A stretch of DNA of 64,000 nt, taken from assembly GCA_032768795.1 (NCBI GenBank), contig CP136491.1, positions 806,001 through 870,000 of the forward strand. The letters run 5' to 3'. Below, piece by piece: positions 1 to 9,012 of this stretch (positions are counted from its first letter, which is position 1; each line of letters begins with the position of its first letter). The notes beneath the pieces are model-generated. The model was not told the origin of the DNA and did no database searches. It saw only the letters and a list, made by a program, of their open reading frames with translations. The position numbers were made by a program, and so were the translations under genes. This DNA is from Tremella fuciformis (Eukaryota; Basidiomycota; Tremellomycetes; Tremellales; Tremellaceae).

Positions 1-425
1 GAGCGCCTCACATTTTCGCTTGGCTTTGTTACAAGGCTCGCAAGCTACATGCACGCGCGTTATCTGACCGCGTCGACGAATGAAGACTCGATCCATCGAG
101 CGGGACAACCAGGTAGGGGGCTCTTGCCCTGGGAACCAAGCTTCCCGTATGACGGATGGGAGTGCCACTGATTGTCGTGTAGCTAGGGACAGAAGGGTAG
201 AAGTGATCGCTGAGCTAGGGATTTCAGAAAGGACACCCAGCAAAGCATCGCGAACTTCGTATTCATCGAAGCCTGTTTCTGTGTGGAAGCTTGGAGAGCA
301 GTCTCGCGACTTGGCAAGTCTGCTTCGTCTTCAGAGTTGCTTCGGCGGCGACTGGATGAACCTCTTGAGTTCGATTCATAGTACACTGGGTGCTTCTCTC
401 GCAAGAAGAGGTTACTCGAGTCCAT
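1..425 (-). CDS. Zn2Cys6 family paralog A (partial, cut by left edge)
   Basis: Positions 1 to about 330 read in one minus-strand frame as a helix-rich segment (LLGVLSEIP, then LLSLATRQSVALP, then PPTWLSRSMDRVF) followed by ACEPCNKAKRKC, the first half of a Zn(II)2Cys6 cluster that runs off the window edge. The same order and spacing occur in the three paralogs to the right, which supports this as a real gene rather than a chance ORF. The start is uncertain. An ATG at 425 opens a Ser/Arg-rich frame that differs from the cluster frame, so an unmodelled intron (acceptor perhaps near 263) or a frameshift must lie between about 330 and 250. By family, a sequence-specific nuclear DNA-binding protein is likely; target unknown. 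Confidence 0.6.
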
Positions 426-1012
426 GAGATATGCTGTATCAGATTCCTTCAAGGAGGAAAGCGAACCCAGCATCATGCACGCTCGTACTGGTCGATGTCC
501 CGCACAACTGTCATCGCGCTTTCCACAAACGTCTCAGCCCCACTCGCCGCTCAAAGGAGGCCAAGGAGGCCAAAAGCAGCGACCGTCTTGTCTGTGCAAA
601 TGCCTATCTGCTCAAGATCATAGGACACGACGGCGTCAGCCTGCGCGATCGGAGAAGGCTTGGCCTTCTTTGGTCTTCGTTCGCCTGCATGTAGCACCTC
701 GAGTACCCGAAAAAAAAAACCGTGATCCATTCTTGGAGGACCTACAGACGTATCTGGTTTGGTTGAAGATCCCCCAACGACAGCCCAGAGCGCCTTCCTG
801 GACCGAAACTCTGACGAAAAGTCCGGCGAGATATAGCTGCTCTTATACTCGTAAGAGATTCAGGCTAATATAGCATATGATGAAGGGATGAAAGAAGGGT
901 CCCCAACGGATACAGAGGGCGTCGTTGAAACCGACAAAAATACTGCTTCAGCAGCATCGCTACTTGTATTGTGAGATAGGTAATCAGGAGCTCTAAAACG
1001 GAGCTCCGACTG
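426..1012. other. Intergenic: 5' flank of paralog A, 3' flank of paralog B
   Basis: No convincing gene is visible. An inverted repeat (GGAGCTC, 7-nt loop, GAGCTCC) sits at about 988-1008, immediately past the stop codon of paralog B. The stretch around 880-960 contains ATGAAAGAAGGG and resembles the 3' flank of paralog C near 10595-10660, consistent with duplication units that include flanking DNA. Confidence 0.4.
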
Positions 1013-1343
1013 CTACTCAGTCCAGATTTGGTAGGTCGAGAGCCAGTCATCACCGGTGTATCGGGTGAAATATACATTGGGGTCTTCTGCGCTGGTTTCG
1101 AACCGGTCGAGATCGCAGAGGTGGACTGACGGTGGCTGAGTGTACGATTCACCCGTATGATCCTCTGGGAATGTGCAGCTCGCTGAATCAAAGGTTGGTC
1201 CGTCGGCATCGCTGGCGGCTGAGGATCTTACCTCCTCCGCCTCTTCCAGCGGAGCAGCCACCGCACTGCTCACCCCTTTTTTCACCCTCTTTCTGGGGAC
1301 CGCTCTGCTCCTCGCTTTGTCCGTCCTCTGTTTGCGCGCAGTA
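1013..1343 (-). pseudogene. Zn2Cys6 paralog B, C-terminal part separated by transposon insertion
   Basis: This is the distal exon sequence of paralog B, now about 7.9 kb away from its N-terminal half. It reads from the TA target site at 1342-1343 through a basic linker (ARKQRTDKARSR) into an acidic, Ser-rich tail that ends at the TAG at 1013-1015. The segment VAAPLEEAEE aligns with LATPLEGTEQ at the same place in paralog C. Joined to 9224-9651 with one copy of TA, the length is 759 nt, or 253 codons including the stop, so the frame is intact apart from the insertion. It has no promoter of its own and is probably not translated. Confidence 0.8.
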
Positions 1344-1385
1344 CTCGTGATCACGTGCCCTTCGATCGCAGACGCCCTTCGGTCA
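1344..1385. repeat. Left terminal inverted repeat of the pogo element
   Basis: This 42-bp sequence is the reverse complement of 9180-9221 except for one C/T difference at repeat position 34. It contains the 10-bp palindrome CGTGATCACG and an overlapping CACGTG. The adjacent TA at 1342-1343 is the target-site duplication. Confidence 0.93.
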
Positions 1386-1458
1386 GCTATCATGATGTTG
1401 CCGCCGTCGACGTCAATGAGCAGAAGTCATGATGTATGCATGCTGAGGCCATGAGACT

Positions 1459-2949
1459 TTACACAGCTGTAGATGGGCCCGGTGTGCATGCCTGGTGTGG
1501 TTCTTGAGGCTGCCGGTTGCCTGTAGCCTGCGCAGCAGCCCTTCTCCTTCGCCTGGCCTCTGTCTCCCTTGCCTGCCGGTCCGCCAGCTCTGCAGCATGA
1601 CTCTCTCGATGCTCCAGGTCATACAGCTGTCCCTGGGGGTGGGTGACCTTCCTCTTCCTCCCCCTAGCCACCTTGTCCAGCCTCTGGGCCTCTCTGACGG
1701 CCTCAAGCTCCCGTCGCGTGAGGTCGTTGTCTGCGATCACCAGCTCAAGCCCCTTGAGCGCCTTCTCTGCGACCGCTTTGGGATCGAGCTCGCTGCGACG
1801 GAGCTGCCGCGTGTAGGACCGAAGCGTGCGGATCGTTTGCGGTGTCTGCAGCTGGTTTTGGGCTGGTTGCGGCGGCGGGGTGACGGGTCGCTCGGGCTCG
1901 GCGCCTATGAGGATTGTCGCATCGAGCGGCCAGAGACCAGCCTTTCTCCAGGCGCTGCGGATCTGCCTGGATGTTGCCGCCTCCTTCCGAGCCTCATGGA
2001 ACCAGCCCCAAAATCGACCCTTGGGCGCGTTCTCATTGGTTGTTGCAACCCGATAGTCGTCAAGCCGCCGAAAGTAGGCTGCTTTCACGTGGTTGAAGAT
2101 GTCGACGTCGAGGGGCTGCAGTTTGTCGGTCAGACTTGCGGGCATGATGACGACGACAATGTTGCGGTCCCAGCACGCCTCAAGGATGTCGACCTTGTCG
2201 TGAATGTCGGCACCGTCGAGAAACAGCAGTCGGCGACGGCCTGGCGGGACCCGGTCACGCGTCGCAGGATCGAAGCACTTCTCAACCCATTGCTTGGTAA
2301 TGTAGCTGTTTGACCAGCCCGAGTCTGTGACTGTCGCGTGGCGTCGATCCGCAGCCTCTGGGAACCACTGCTCCTGCAGAGACTTGCCTTTGTAGATCAC
2401 GAGCGGCGGAATGCAGGCGGCGTCGATCCCCACGGCTGCGACGACGGTGATGTGCTCCCCTCCGGTCCCCGAGCGGCCTGGAGCAGTCTGGGCATTGCGG
2501 GCATGGTCTGGCGGGCCGACGCGACGGACTTTGCGGGTGTCGGACAGCGTGAAGTACGTCTCATCCATGTTGAAGATCCCTGCGGGCGTGTAGAGATCAG
2601 AATCGTACACCTCTTTCACCTGCAGGCGTCAGCGGGGCGTCCCAAGATCACAGGGCTGCTCACAAGGCTGTACCACGCCCGCCTTGTCTCTGGCGTATCC
2701 GCCTGCCTGCGTGAGAGCTCGTGGTAGGTGTGGAACCGGCTGCAGAGACGGTCGGGATGTCGTCGCACAAACCGCCCTACCCAATCCTTGTCGACGTGGC
2801 GGCCGGCAAGGCCTTCTGCGAGGCTGCGGACATGGCGAGGTGTCAGGAGGGTGCCACGGGAGGCATAGTCGTTGATCTTGTCGATCAGGACGGTCTCCTG
2901 CTGGACTGAGAGGATCCGATTCGGCGCCTTGTTGTCAGAGACGTGTCGG
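1459..2949 (-). pseudogene. pogo-type DDE transposase, central and C-terminal part
   Basis: The catalytic core of a DDE_1 (pogo/CENP-B-like) transposase. From the N-terminal side it has a CENP-B-type second helix-turn-helix region (LTPRHVRSLAE, WVGRFVRRH), then MDETYF with the first Asp, LFLDGADIH with the second and LQPLDVDIF with the third. The C-terminal tail is Arg/Glu-rich and ends at the TAA at 1459-1461. A 44-nt GT-AG intron (2620-2663) with a GCTGAC branch-like sequence joins the two open segments. The 5' end is cut at 2949/2954 by the Gypsy insertion, and the psq domain lies on the far side at 9018-9132. The frame entering from that side is offset by one base, so this copy looks inactive. 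Known role of the family: cut-and-paste transposition at TA sites. Confidence 0.85.
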
Positions 2950-2954
2950 CCCGT

Positions 2955-3414
2955 TGTCATGACTCGCAATAAAAGCATATTCTCACAGAGAACTAGCATA
3001 TTCTCACAGAGAACTAGCATACTCTCACTGAGAACTAGTATATCTCATAGAGAATATCCTATATTCTCATTGCTAGAGCATGAGAATACAAGAGAATATA
3101 GGAGAATAGGAGATCACAAGGCATCAGAGCAGAGCGTGCAAATATGAGAGATATGATGAGAATAGATAGAGATTTCGGGCAAACCTATATCAGTGATATA
3201 GGTAATTTTCTCTAGGTAGACTATATAAACCCTGTAGTTCGTTTGACATTGCTTTTCTTCTTCAGCGATGTATCTTGTACTTCCTTGTACAAAGTCACAC
3301 AGTTGGTTCAAACCCAACAACCTCAGTACCCTCAGTCACTCTCGTTCAGACAAGCCAGAGACTACCCCCTCAACCCTCAAGGTCACTCCTCGTACATCCG
3401 ACCCCAGCGTGACA
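2955..3414 (+). repeat. 5' LTR of the Gypsy element
   Basis: This 460-bp LTR contains a run of four imperfect units of about 21 bp (core TCTCACAGAGAACTA) at about 2975-3058, then an AT-rich U3 tract, a TATA box at 3223-3230 and a C-rich 3' end. Past the repeat array it matches the 3' LTR by eye. Confidence 0.95.
3223..3230 (+). promoter_or_regulatory. TATA box of the retrotransposon LTR promoter
   Basis: TATATAAA lies within the U3-like part of the 5' LTR and is repeated in the 3' LTR. Transcription starting about 40 nt downstream would begin close to 3265, which is where the putative self-priming sequence starts. Confidence 0.55.
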
Positions 3415-3416
3415 GT

Positions 3417-3425
3417 ATACATCGC
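3417..3425 (+). other. Putative primer-binding site with self-complementarity to the LTR
   Basis: ATACATCGC begins two bases after the 5' LTR end, where a primer-binding site belongs. It is the exact reverse complement of GCGATGTAT at 3265-3273 inside the LTR, near the expected transcription start. This fits the self-priming mechanism known for the Tf1 branch of chromoviruses, in which the RNA 5' end folds back onto the site in place of a tRNA. Nine bases is short, so a tRNA primer is not excluded. Confidence 0.45.
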
Positions 3426-3544
3426 CACCTTGTAGTCCTTGCTTGTCATCTTGTTCCTCTTGTCAACCCTTGATAGCCCTTGGAATCCGACAACTACCCT
3501 TGTTCAACACTTGCTCAACAATACACCCTTTTGCCACCCACAAA

Positions 3545-4585
3545 ATGGACGCCAACTCAGACTCCAACACTCAGATCAATGCTGAGCAGGCGCTTCAAGC
3601 TCAACATGACATGATCCTTCAGCTCCAAGCTCAAATCAATGCCCTTCAAGTCAACTCTGCTACCACCAGGCCTGAGCATGTCAAGGAGCCAAAGATCTCT
3701 CATCCACCGCCCTTCAGTGGCCGTAAGGATCAGACTTTGGAATTCCTGGCCAAGTGCAATATGGTCTTTGCAGTTCAACCTCGAACCTACTCTACGGATG
3801 TCACTCGAATCGCTTTTGCCACCAACCTTCTCAAGGATGAAGCTTATCGATGGGTCCTGCCTTACCTTGGTATGGAGGCAGAGGACCAGCCCACCTGGCT
3901 TCATGTATGGGACGACTTCCAAATCGAGTTCAAGAAATACTTTGGAGACGCCAACCTTGCCGAGACATCACGCTTCAAGCTCCGAAACCTTCGCCAAACC
4001 GGTTCAGCAAGCCTCTATGCGACAGAGTTCCAGCACCATGCCGCCTATGTGCACTGGAATGATGAGACCAAGAAACAGAACTTCTTTGATGGACTCAAAG
4101 ATGATGTCAAGGATCGACTTCTTGCTCCAAGCAAGTTCAGGGATTACGAAGCCATGGTCACAGCAGCAATTGAATATGACGACTTGCTTTACCAGCGACG
4201 ACGTACAAGCAGCAACATACGTTCGCAAATGCTGTCTCAGCGCTTTCAAGGAGTGGCTCAGCGCCCCATGTCCGCAGTCACCACCGGCAACCGTGTCACC
4301 CCAGCTACTAGGCCCAACACCGCTTTTACACCTCGTGCCACCACAGTTTCAACATTCACTCCAACACCCATGGAAATCGATGCAACTCAAGCCCAACCAC
4401 CCTTTGGACCACTCACCCAAGCCGAACGTGATCGACGCATCAAGGAAAATCTTTGCATGTACTGTGGCAAACCTGGTCACAAAGCCTTTGAATGCCGCTT
4501 GTCTCAGCGCAAGCGCCAGCAATCCGCCCAGATCAATGCTACTACAGCGGACAACAAGTCAAAAAACCCCAAGCCCCAGGCCTAG
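3545..4585 (+). CDS. gag: Gypsy Gag polyprotein
   Basis: A 346-residue Gag starting at the ATG at 3545. The N-terminus has a short helical, Gln-rich segment. The middle is the retrotransposon gag/capsid region (LEFLAKCNMVFAVQP, then FKKYFGDANLAETSRFKLRNL). Near the C-terminus is one CCHC zinc knuckle (CMYCGKPGHKAFEC), the usual RNA-binding nucleocapsid motif. Its last 94 nt overlap pol in the -1 frame. It forms the virus-like particle that packages the element RNA. An upstream non-ATG extension of the frame exists but has no support. Confidence 0.93.
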   Translation: MDANSDSNTQINAEQALQAQHDMILQLQAQINALQVNSATTRPEHVKEPKISHPPPFSGRKDQTLEFLAKCNMVFAVQPRTYSTDVTRIAFATNLLKDEAYRWVLPYLGMEAEDQPTWLHVWDDFQIEFKKYFGDANLAETSRFKLRNLRQTGSASLYATEFQHHAAYVHWNDETKKQNFFDGLKDDVKDRLLAPSKFRDYEAMVTAAIEYDDLLYQRRRTSSNIRSQMLSQRFQGVAQRPMSAVTTGNRVTPATRPNTAFTPRATTVSTFTPTPMEIDATQAQPPFGPLTQAERDRRIKENLCMYCGKPGHKAFECRLSQRKRQQSAQINATTADNKSKNPKPQA

Positions 4586-7500
4586 GCATGCCCCCATCTC
4601 TGGGGCTCTCTTCAGGGCAAACCCACTTGGCACATCCTCTACAACCTTTGGTCATTGCTTCAACGCCACCGTCAACACTCCCAGCAACTCCAGAACATCA
4701 TCTCTGCCTACCACTCACAGTGGCATACAACAATACGACATACAAGACATACGCCCTCATTGATTCTGGAGCAACAACCAGCTTCATCAACCGACGCTTT
4801 CTCAACCGCACCATCATTCCTCGACTCCCCAAGGACACACCACTCGAACTCAATGTCATTGATGGCCGACCGATTTCATCTGGTGCCATCACGCATTACA
4901 CAGCACCCATCAAACTTTGCCTTCCAGGTCATGAGGAGACAATCTCCCTTGACATCACAGCTCTTGGCCCATACCCTATTCTACTAGGGCTCCCTTGGCT
5001 TCTTCAGCACAACCCAAGCATTGATTGGTCCGGTCAGACCATCAATTTCTCCTCCAAGTACTGCCTGGAGCAGTGCATCAGGTCTGACAAACCTGAGGGG
5101 GCAGATTCTGCTCTTCAGTCACTTAGTATTTCAAGAAAGCGCGCCGGTAACCTGCCTAGCAACACCGCTTCAGGTACGCCAAACACACAAGGAATCTCAA
5201 CACAAGGGACATCCTCTTCGATCAACATTACACCAACCCAGTCACCTATCAAGATCTCCCTCATCAGCGCTGCAGCATTCAGGACAGCTGTGAAGAGAGC
5301 AACAATCTACGGAGTCACAACTACGGCTCAAGTCTCAGGTCTCATTGATCCAACACCAGCACAGGACGATGACGACATCCCGGATCTCAACCTACAGCAA
5401 CTCAAGGAGATCATTCCCTCAGAATTCCACGACCATCTTGAAGTGTTCAACAAGTCCAACTCCGACAAGCTACCAGACCACGGACCCTATGATCACGCCA
5501 TAACACTTGAGGGCAATGCCCAACCCAAGTTTGGCCCGATTTACAGTCTGTCAGAGGTCGAGCTCAAAGCTTTGGACGAATACCTCAAGGAGAACCTCAA
5601 GAAAGGATTTATCCGACCAAGTTCAAGCCCCGCTGGTTCACCCATCCTTTTTGTCAAGAAACCAGACGGATCCCTCAGATTATGTGTCGACTACCGGCAA
5701 CTCAATAGCATTACTCGGAAAAACCGATATCCACTCCCGTTAATTCAAGAATCACTCGATCGCCTTCAAGGAGCCTCATGGTTCAGCAAGATCGACTTAC
5801 GTGCTGCATACAACCTTGTCCGCATTGCCAAAGGCGATGAATGGAAAACAGCATTTCGCACCCGCTATGGACACTACGAATACCTTGTGATGCCTTTTGG
5901 GCTAACAAATGCGCCCGCATCATTTCAGAATCTCATCAATGATGTCCTTCGAGACTTTTTGGATGTCTTTGTCATTGTCTACCTGGACGACATCCTCATC
6001 TTCAGCAAATCAAAGGACGATCACATTACCCATGTCAAACAAGTCTTGGAACGACTGCAAGAACACCATCTTTGGGCAAAGGCAGAAAAGTGCACCTTCT
6101 TCAAACATGAGGTTGATTTCCTCGGTTACCTTGTCTCAGACAAAGGAATCAGAATGGACCCTCAGAAAGTTGAAGCTGTCACCAACTGGCCACCACCACA
6201 ATCGGTACATGATGTTCAAGTCTTCCTTGGCTTTGCCAATTTCTATCGACGGTTCATAAGCGCATACTCCAAGGTCACATCACCACTCACACACCTCCTG
6301 CGCAAGGGAGTCGACTTTGTGTGGGGAGACAAACAACAATCCGCCTTTGATACACTCAAGCACTCTTTCACCAGTGCCCCAATACTTCAACACTTTCAAC
6401 CTGGAAAGCCAATCATCATGGAGACAGACGCCTCAGACTTTGCTATTGCAGGTGTCCTCTCACATTCCGACATAGATGGGAAGCAACTTCACCCAATTGC
6501 CTACTACTCTCGAAAACTCCAACCGGCCGAACTCAACTACGAGATCTACGACAAAGAAATGCTTGCTATTGTAGAAGCATTTAAACACTGGCGGCCATAC
6601 CTAGAAGGAGCAAAAGAAATCACAGTCTATACCGATCACAAGAACCTCGAATATTTCACCACCTCCAAGGTGCTCAACAGACGACAAGCTCGTTGGGCAG
6701 AACTCTTAGCCAACTTCAATTTCAAGATCCACTACCGACCTGGAGAAAAGATGGGCAAACCTGATGCCCTGACCAGGAGGTCAGACCTTCAAGGGGGGAG
6801 TAGAGCTGCAGACGCACCTCCACATACACTCCTCAAACCCGGGCAATTCATCATTGGAGCCCTCACGCCTACCGACACTCCTAACATCCCAGTAAAACCC
6901 AACTTGGTGACTAAGATAGAGCAACTTCAGCCTGAGGACCCCATCCTTAAAGAGCTTTTGCCTTATCTGCGTCATCCAGATCGACCTGTTCCCAGCACAC
7001 TCCTAGAAAAAATCAAAGACTTCAGCCTTGACGACAACCTTATCCGATACCGACAAAAGGTCTATGTCCCAAACAATCAGGATCTGAAAATCGACCTACT
7101 TCACCAGTGTCACAACACCCCTACCGCAGGACATTTTGGACAACAAAAGACATATCAACTTCTAGCTCGACACTACTACTTCCCTGGCATGCAACAGTTC
7201 ACCAACACCTATGTGGACGGATGTCACACTTGTGCACGGAACAAAATACCTCGACACAAACCCTATGGACCTCTTCAGCCGCTTCCAGTACCCAGCAAAC
7301 CTTGGCACTCAATCTCTATGGATGCTATTGTCAAGCTCCCGTCATCGAGAGGTTACGACTCAATTATGGTCTTTGTTGACCGCTTCACCAAACAAGCCCA
7401 CTTTGTCCCATTCAAAGAAGACGGCTTTGATGCGCCCAACTTAGCAACAATGTTCCGACAAAACATTTGGAGACTTCATGGACTTCCGCACAACATCGTT

Positions 7501-8478
7501 TCCGACCGCGGATCAATCTTCAACTCGCAATTCTGGAAGTCATTTGTCAAAGGACTAGGCATTACACCAAACTTCTCTACGGCCTTTCATCCACAATCAG
7601 ATGGACAAACAGAACGAGTCAATCAAGTTCTGGAGCACTACCTTCGGTCATTTTGTGACTATGACCAAGCCAACTGGTCATCCCTTTTGGACCTGGCAGA
7701 ATACAGCTACAACAACTCGGTCCACTCCTCAACCAAGTTCACTCCTTTCGAAGCCAACTATGGGTACCACCCAAATGATCCCACAACACCTCCAACATCA
7801 TTGGTACCTGCAGCACAGACACACCTCGAAAAGTTACACTCCTTGCACCAACAGCTCTCCGATAATATCAAGGCCGCCCAAGAGCATTACACCAAATTCT
7901 ATAATCGAAAAATCAAAGAAATCCAGGCCAAGGATCAACCACTCTTCAAAGTAGGAGACCAGGTCTTCCTGAATCGAAGGAACATACAAACACTTCGACC
8001 CTCACTCAAGCTCGACCAAAGGATGCTTGGACCGTTCAAGATCATTGAGGCCACATCCTCTCCTCTCGCCTTCAAGTTGGACCTCCCACCATCCATGAAC
8101 ATTCACCCAGTCTTCCACGTCAACCTTCTGGAGCCAATGCGCCACGGACACCCTCAGCAACCACAGGATCCACCACCACGCATTGAAGTCAATGGACAAG
8201 AAGAATACATCATCGACAGAATCCTTGACTCTCGAATCAGCTCAGACAATGGCTATGACTACCTTGTCAGCTGGAAAGACTACTCAAGCGCCCACAATTC
8301 GTGGGAACCATGGGAAAATGTCCATGACACCACGGCCTACAATAAATTTCATCGACAACACCTCAAGGATCCTCAACACCATTTCCCTCCAACCAGAGCA
8401 CGCCACCAGACTTCAACTCAAACAAACACCAAAAGATCTGAACGCAGATCATTCAGGCTCAGAGGACTTCGCCCTTAG
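4492..8478 (+). CDS. pol: Gypsy Pol polyprotein (PR-RT-RNase H-IN-chromodomain)
   Basis: The open frame encodes up to 1328 residues. Visible domains in order are: aspartic protease (ALIDSGATTSFI); reverse transcriptase with FGLTNAPASFQ and the YLDD box; RNase H (METDASDFAIAGVLS); an integrase HHCC zinc region (GHFGQQKTYQ to CHTCARNK) and the DDE core (IVSDRGSIF, QSDGQTERVN); and a C-terminal chromodomain (YLVSWKDYSSAHNSWEPWE) at about 8210-8365. Pol is in the -1 frame relative to gag, so it is most likely made by ribosomal frameshifting at 4561-4567 rather than from the ATG at 4492. The chromodomain is thought to direct integration to particular chromatin. The TAG at 8476-8478 overlaps the polypurine tract. 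Confidence 0.95.
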   Translation: MPLVSAQAPAIRPDQCYYSGQQVKKPQAPGLGMPPSLGLSSGQTHLAHPLQPLVIASTPPSTLPATPEHHLCLPLTVAYNNTTYKTYALIDSGATTSFINRRFLNRTIIPRLPKDTPLELNVIDGRPISSGAITHYTAPIKLCLPGHEETISLDITALGPYPILLGLPWLLQHNPSIDWSGQTINFSSKYCLEQCIRSDKPEGADSALQSLSISRKRAGNLPSNTASGTPNTQGISTQGTSSSINITPTQSPIKISLISAAAFRTAVKRATIYGVTTTAQVSGLIDPTPAQDDDDIPDLNLQQLKEIIPSEFHDHLEVFNKSNSDKLPDHGPYDHAITLEGNAQPKFGPIYSLSEVELKALDEYLKENLKKGFIRPSSSPAGSPILFVKKPDGSLRLCVDYRQLNSITRKNRYPLPLIQESLDRLQGASWFSKIDLRAAYNLVRIAKGDEWKTAFRTRYGHYEYLVMPFGLTNAPASFQNLINDVLRDFLDVFVIVYLDDILIFSKSKDDHITHVKQVLERLQEHHLWAKAEKCTFFKHEVDFLGYLVSDKGIRMDPQKVEAVTNWPPPQSVHDVQVFLGFANFYRRFISAYSKVTSPLTHLLRKGVDFVWGDKQQSAFDTLKHSFTSAPILQHFQPGKPIIMETDASDFAIAGVLSHSDIDGKQLHPIAYYSRKLQPAELNYEIYDKEMLAIVEAFKHWRPYLEGAKEITVYTDHKNLEYFTTSKVLNRRQARWAELLANFNFKIHYRPGEKMGKPDALTRRSDLQGGSRAADAPPHTLLKPGQFIIGALTPTDTPNIPVKPNLVTKIEQLQPEDPILKELLPYLRHPDRPVPSTLLEKIKDFSLDDNLIRYRQKVYVPNNQDLKIDLLHQCHNTPTAGHFGQQKTYQLLARHYYFPGMQQFTNTYVDGCHTCARNKIPRHKPYGPLQPLPVPSKPWHSISMDAIVKLPSSRGYDSIMVFVDRFTKQAHFVPFKEDGFDAPNLATMFRQNIWRLHGLPHNIVSDRGSIFNSQFWKSFVKGLGITPNFSTAFHPQSDGQTERVNQVLEHYLRSFCDYDQANWSSLLDLAEYSYNNSVHSSTKFTPFEANYGYHPNDPTTPPTSLVPAAQTHLEKLHSLHQQLSDNIKAAQEHYTKFYNRKIKEIQAKDQPLFKVGDQVFLNRRNIQTLRPSLKLDQRMLGPFKIIEATSSPLAFKLDLPPSMNIHPVFHVNLLEPMRHGHPQQPQDPPPRIEVNGQEEYIIDRILDSRISSDNGYDYLVSWKDYSSAHNSWEPWENVHDTTAYNKFHRQHLKDPQHHFPPTRARHQTSTQTNTKRSERRSFRLRGLRP
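4561..4607 (+). promoter_or_regulatory. Predicted -1 ribosomal frameshift signal between gag and pol
   Basis: A AAA AAC at 4561-4567 is a canonical slippery heptamer and is in register with the gag codons (tcA AAA AAC). Four bases downstream, AGCCCCAG (4572-4579) pairs perfectly with CTGGGGCT (4600-4607), giving an 8-bp stem with a 20-nt loop. Slippage places the ribosome in the pol frame, 16 nt before the gag stop. Confidence 0.7.
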
Positions 8479-8490
8479 AGAGGGAGCTCC
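8477..8490 (+). other. Polypurine tract region of the Gypsy element
   Basis: AGAGAGGGAG followed by CTCC lies directly before the 3' LTR and overlaps the pol stop codon. This is the expected plus-strand primer position. The four pyrimidines between the tract and the LTR make the exact priming site uncertain. Confidence 0.5.
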
Positions 8491-9012
8491 TGTCATGACT
8501 CGCAATAAAAGCATATTCTCACAGAGAACTAGCATATTCTCACAGAGAACTAGCATACTCTCACTGAGAACTAGTATATCTCATAGAGAACTAGCATACT
8601 CTCACAGAGAACTAGCATACTCTCACTGAGAACTAGTATATCTCATAGAGAATATCCTATATTCTCATTGCTAGAGCATGAGAATACAAGAGAATATAGG
8701 AGAATAGGAGATCACAAGGCATCAGAGCAGAGCGTGCAAATATGAGAGATATGATGAGAATAGATAGAGATTTCGGGCAAACCTATATCAGTGATATAGG
8801 TAATTTTCTCTAGGTAGACTATATAAACCCTGTAGTTCGTTTGACATTGCTTTTCTTCTTCAGCGATGTATCTTGTACTTCCTTGTACAAAGTCACACAG
8901 TTGGTTCAAACCCAACAACCTCAGTACCCTCAGTCACTCTCGTTCAGACAAGCCAGAGACTACCCCCTCAACCCTCAAGGTCACTCCTCGTACATCCGAC
9001 CCCAGCGTGACA
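8491..9012 (+). repeat. 3' LTR of the Gypsy element
   Basis: This 522-bp LTR matches the 5' LTR except that its tandem array (about 8511-8655) has seven units instead of four, which accounts for the 62-bp length difference. Its minus strand supplies the stop codon (8968-8970) of the chimeric ORF described at 8968-9651. Confidence 0.95.

Larger units (their letters stand above)
2955..9012 (+). mobile_element. Full-length Ty3/Gypsy LTR retrotransposon (chromovirus)
   Basis: The element has LTRs at 2955-3414 and 8491-9012, both starting TGTCATGAC and ending in CA. It is flanked by the 5-bp duplication CCCGT (2950-2954 and 9013-9017). Internally it carries intact gag and pol genes in the order protease, reverse transcriptase, RNase H, integrase, chromodomain, which defines the chromovirus branch of Gypsy. 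The only difference I see between the LTRs is a 62-bp gain or loss in a tandem repeat, and no reading frame is broken, so the insertion is recent and the element may be competent. It is inserted in the transposase gene of a pogo transposon, in the opposite orientation. Confidence 0.95.

Noticed and set aside
1495..2313. Plus-strand frame of 272 codons opposite the transposase
   Set aside because: The minus strand here has DDE catalytic motifs; the plus-strand product has no recognisable feature.
2975..3058. Short repeats considered as a CRISPR-like array
   Set aside because: Units are contiguous without spacers, lie in an LTR, are present in both LTRs, and the genome is eukaryotic.
3114..3320. 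Minus-strand 68-codon frame repeated at 8712-8918
   Set aside because: Both copies lie in the LTRs and simply reflect LTR identity; no coding evidence.
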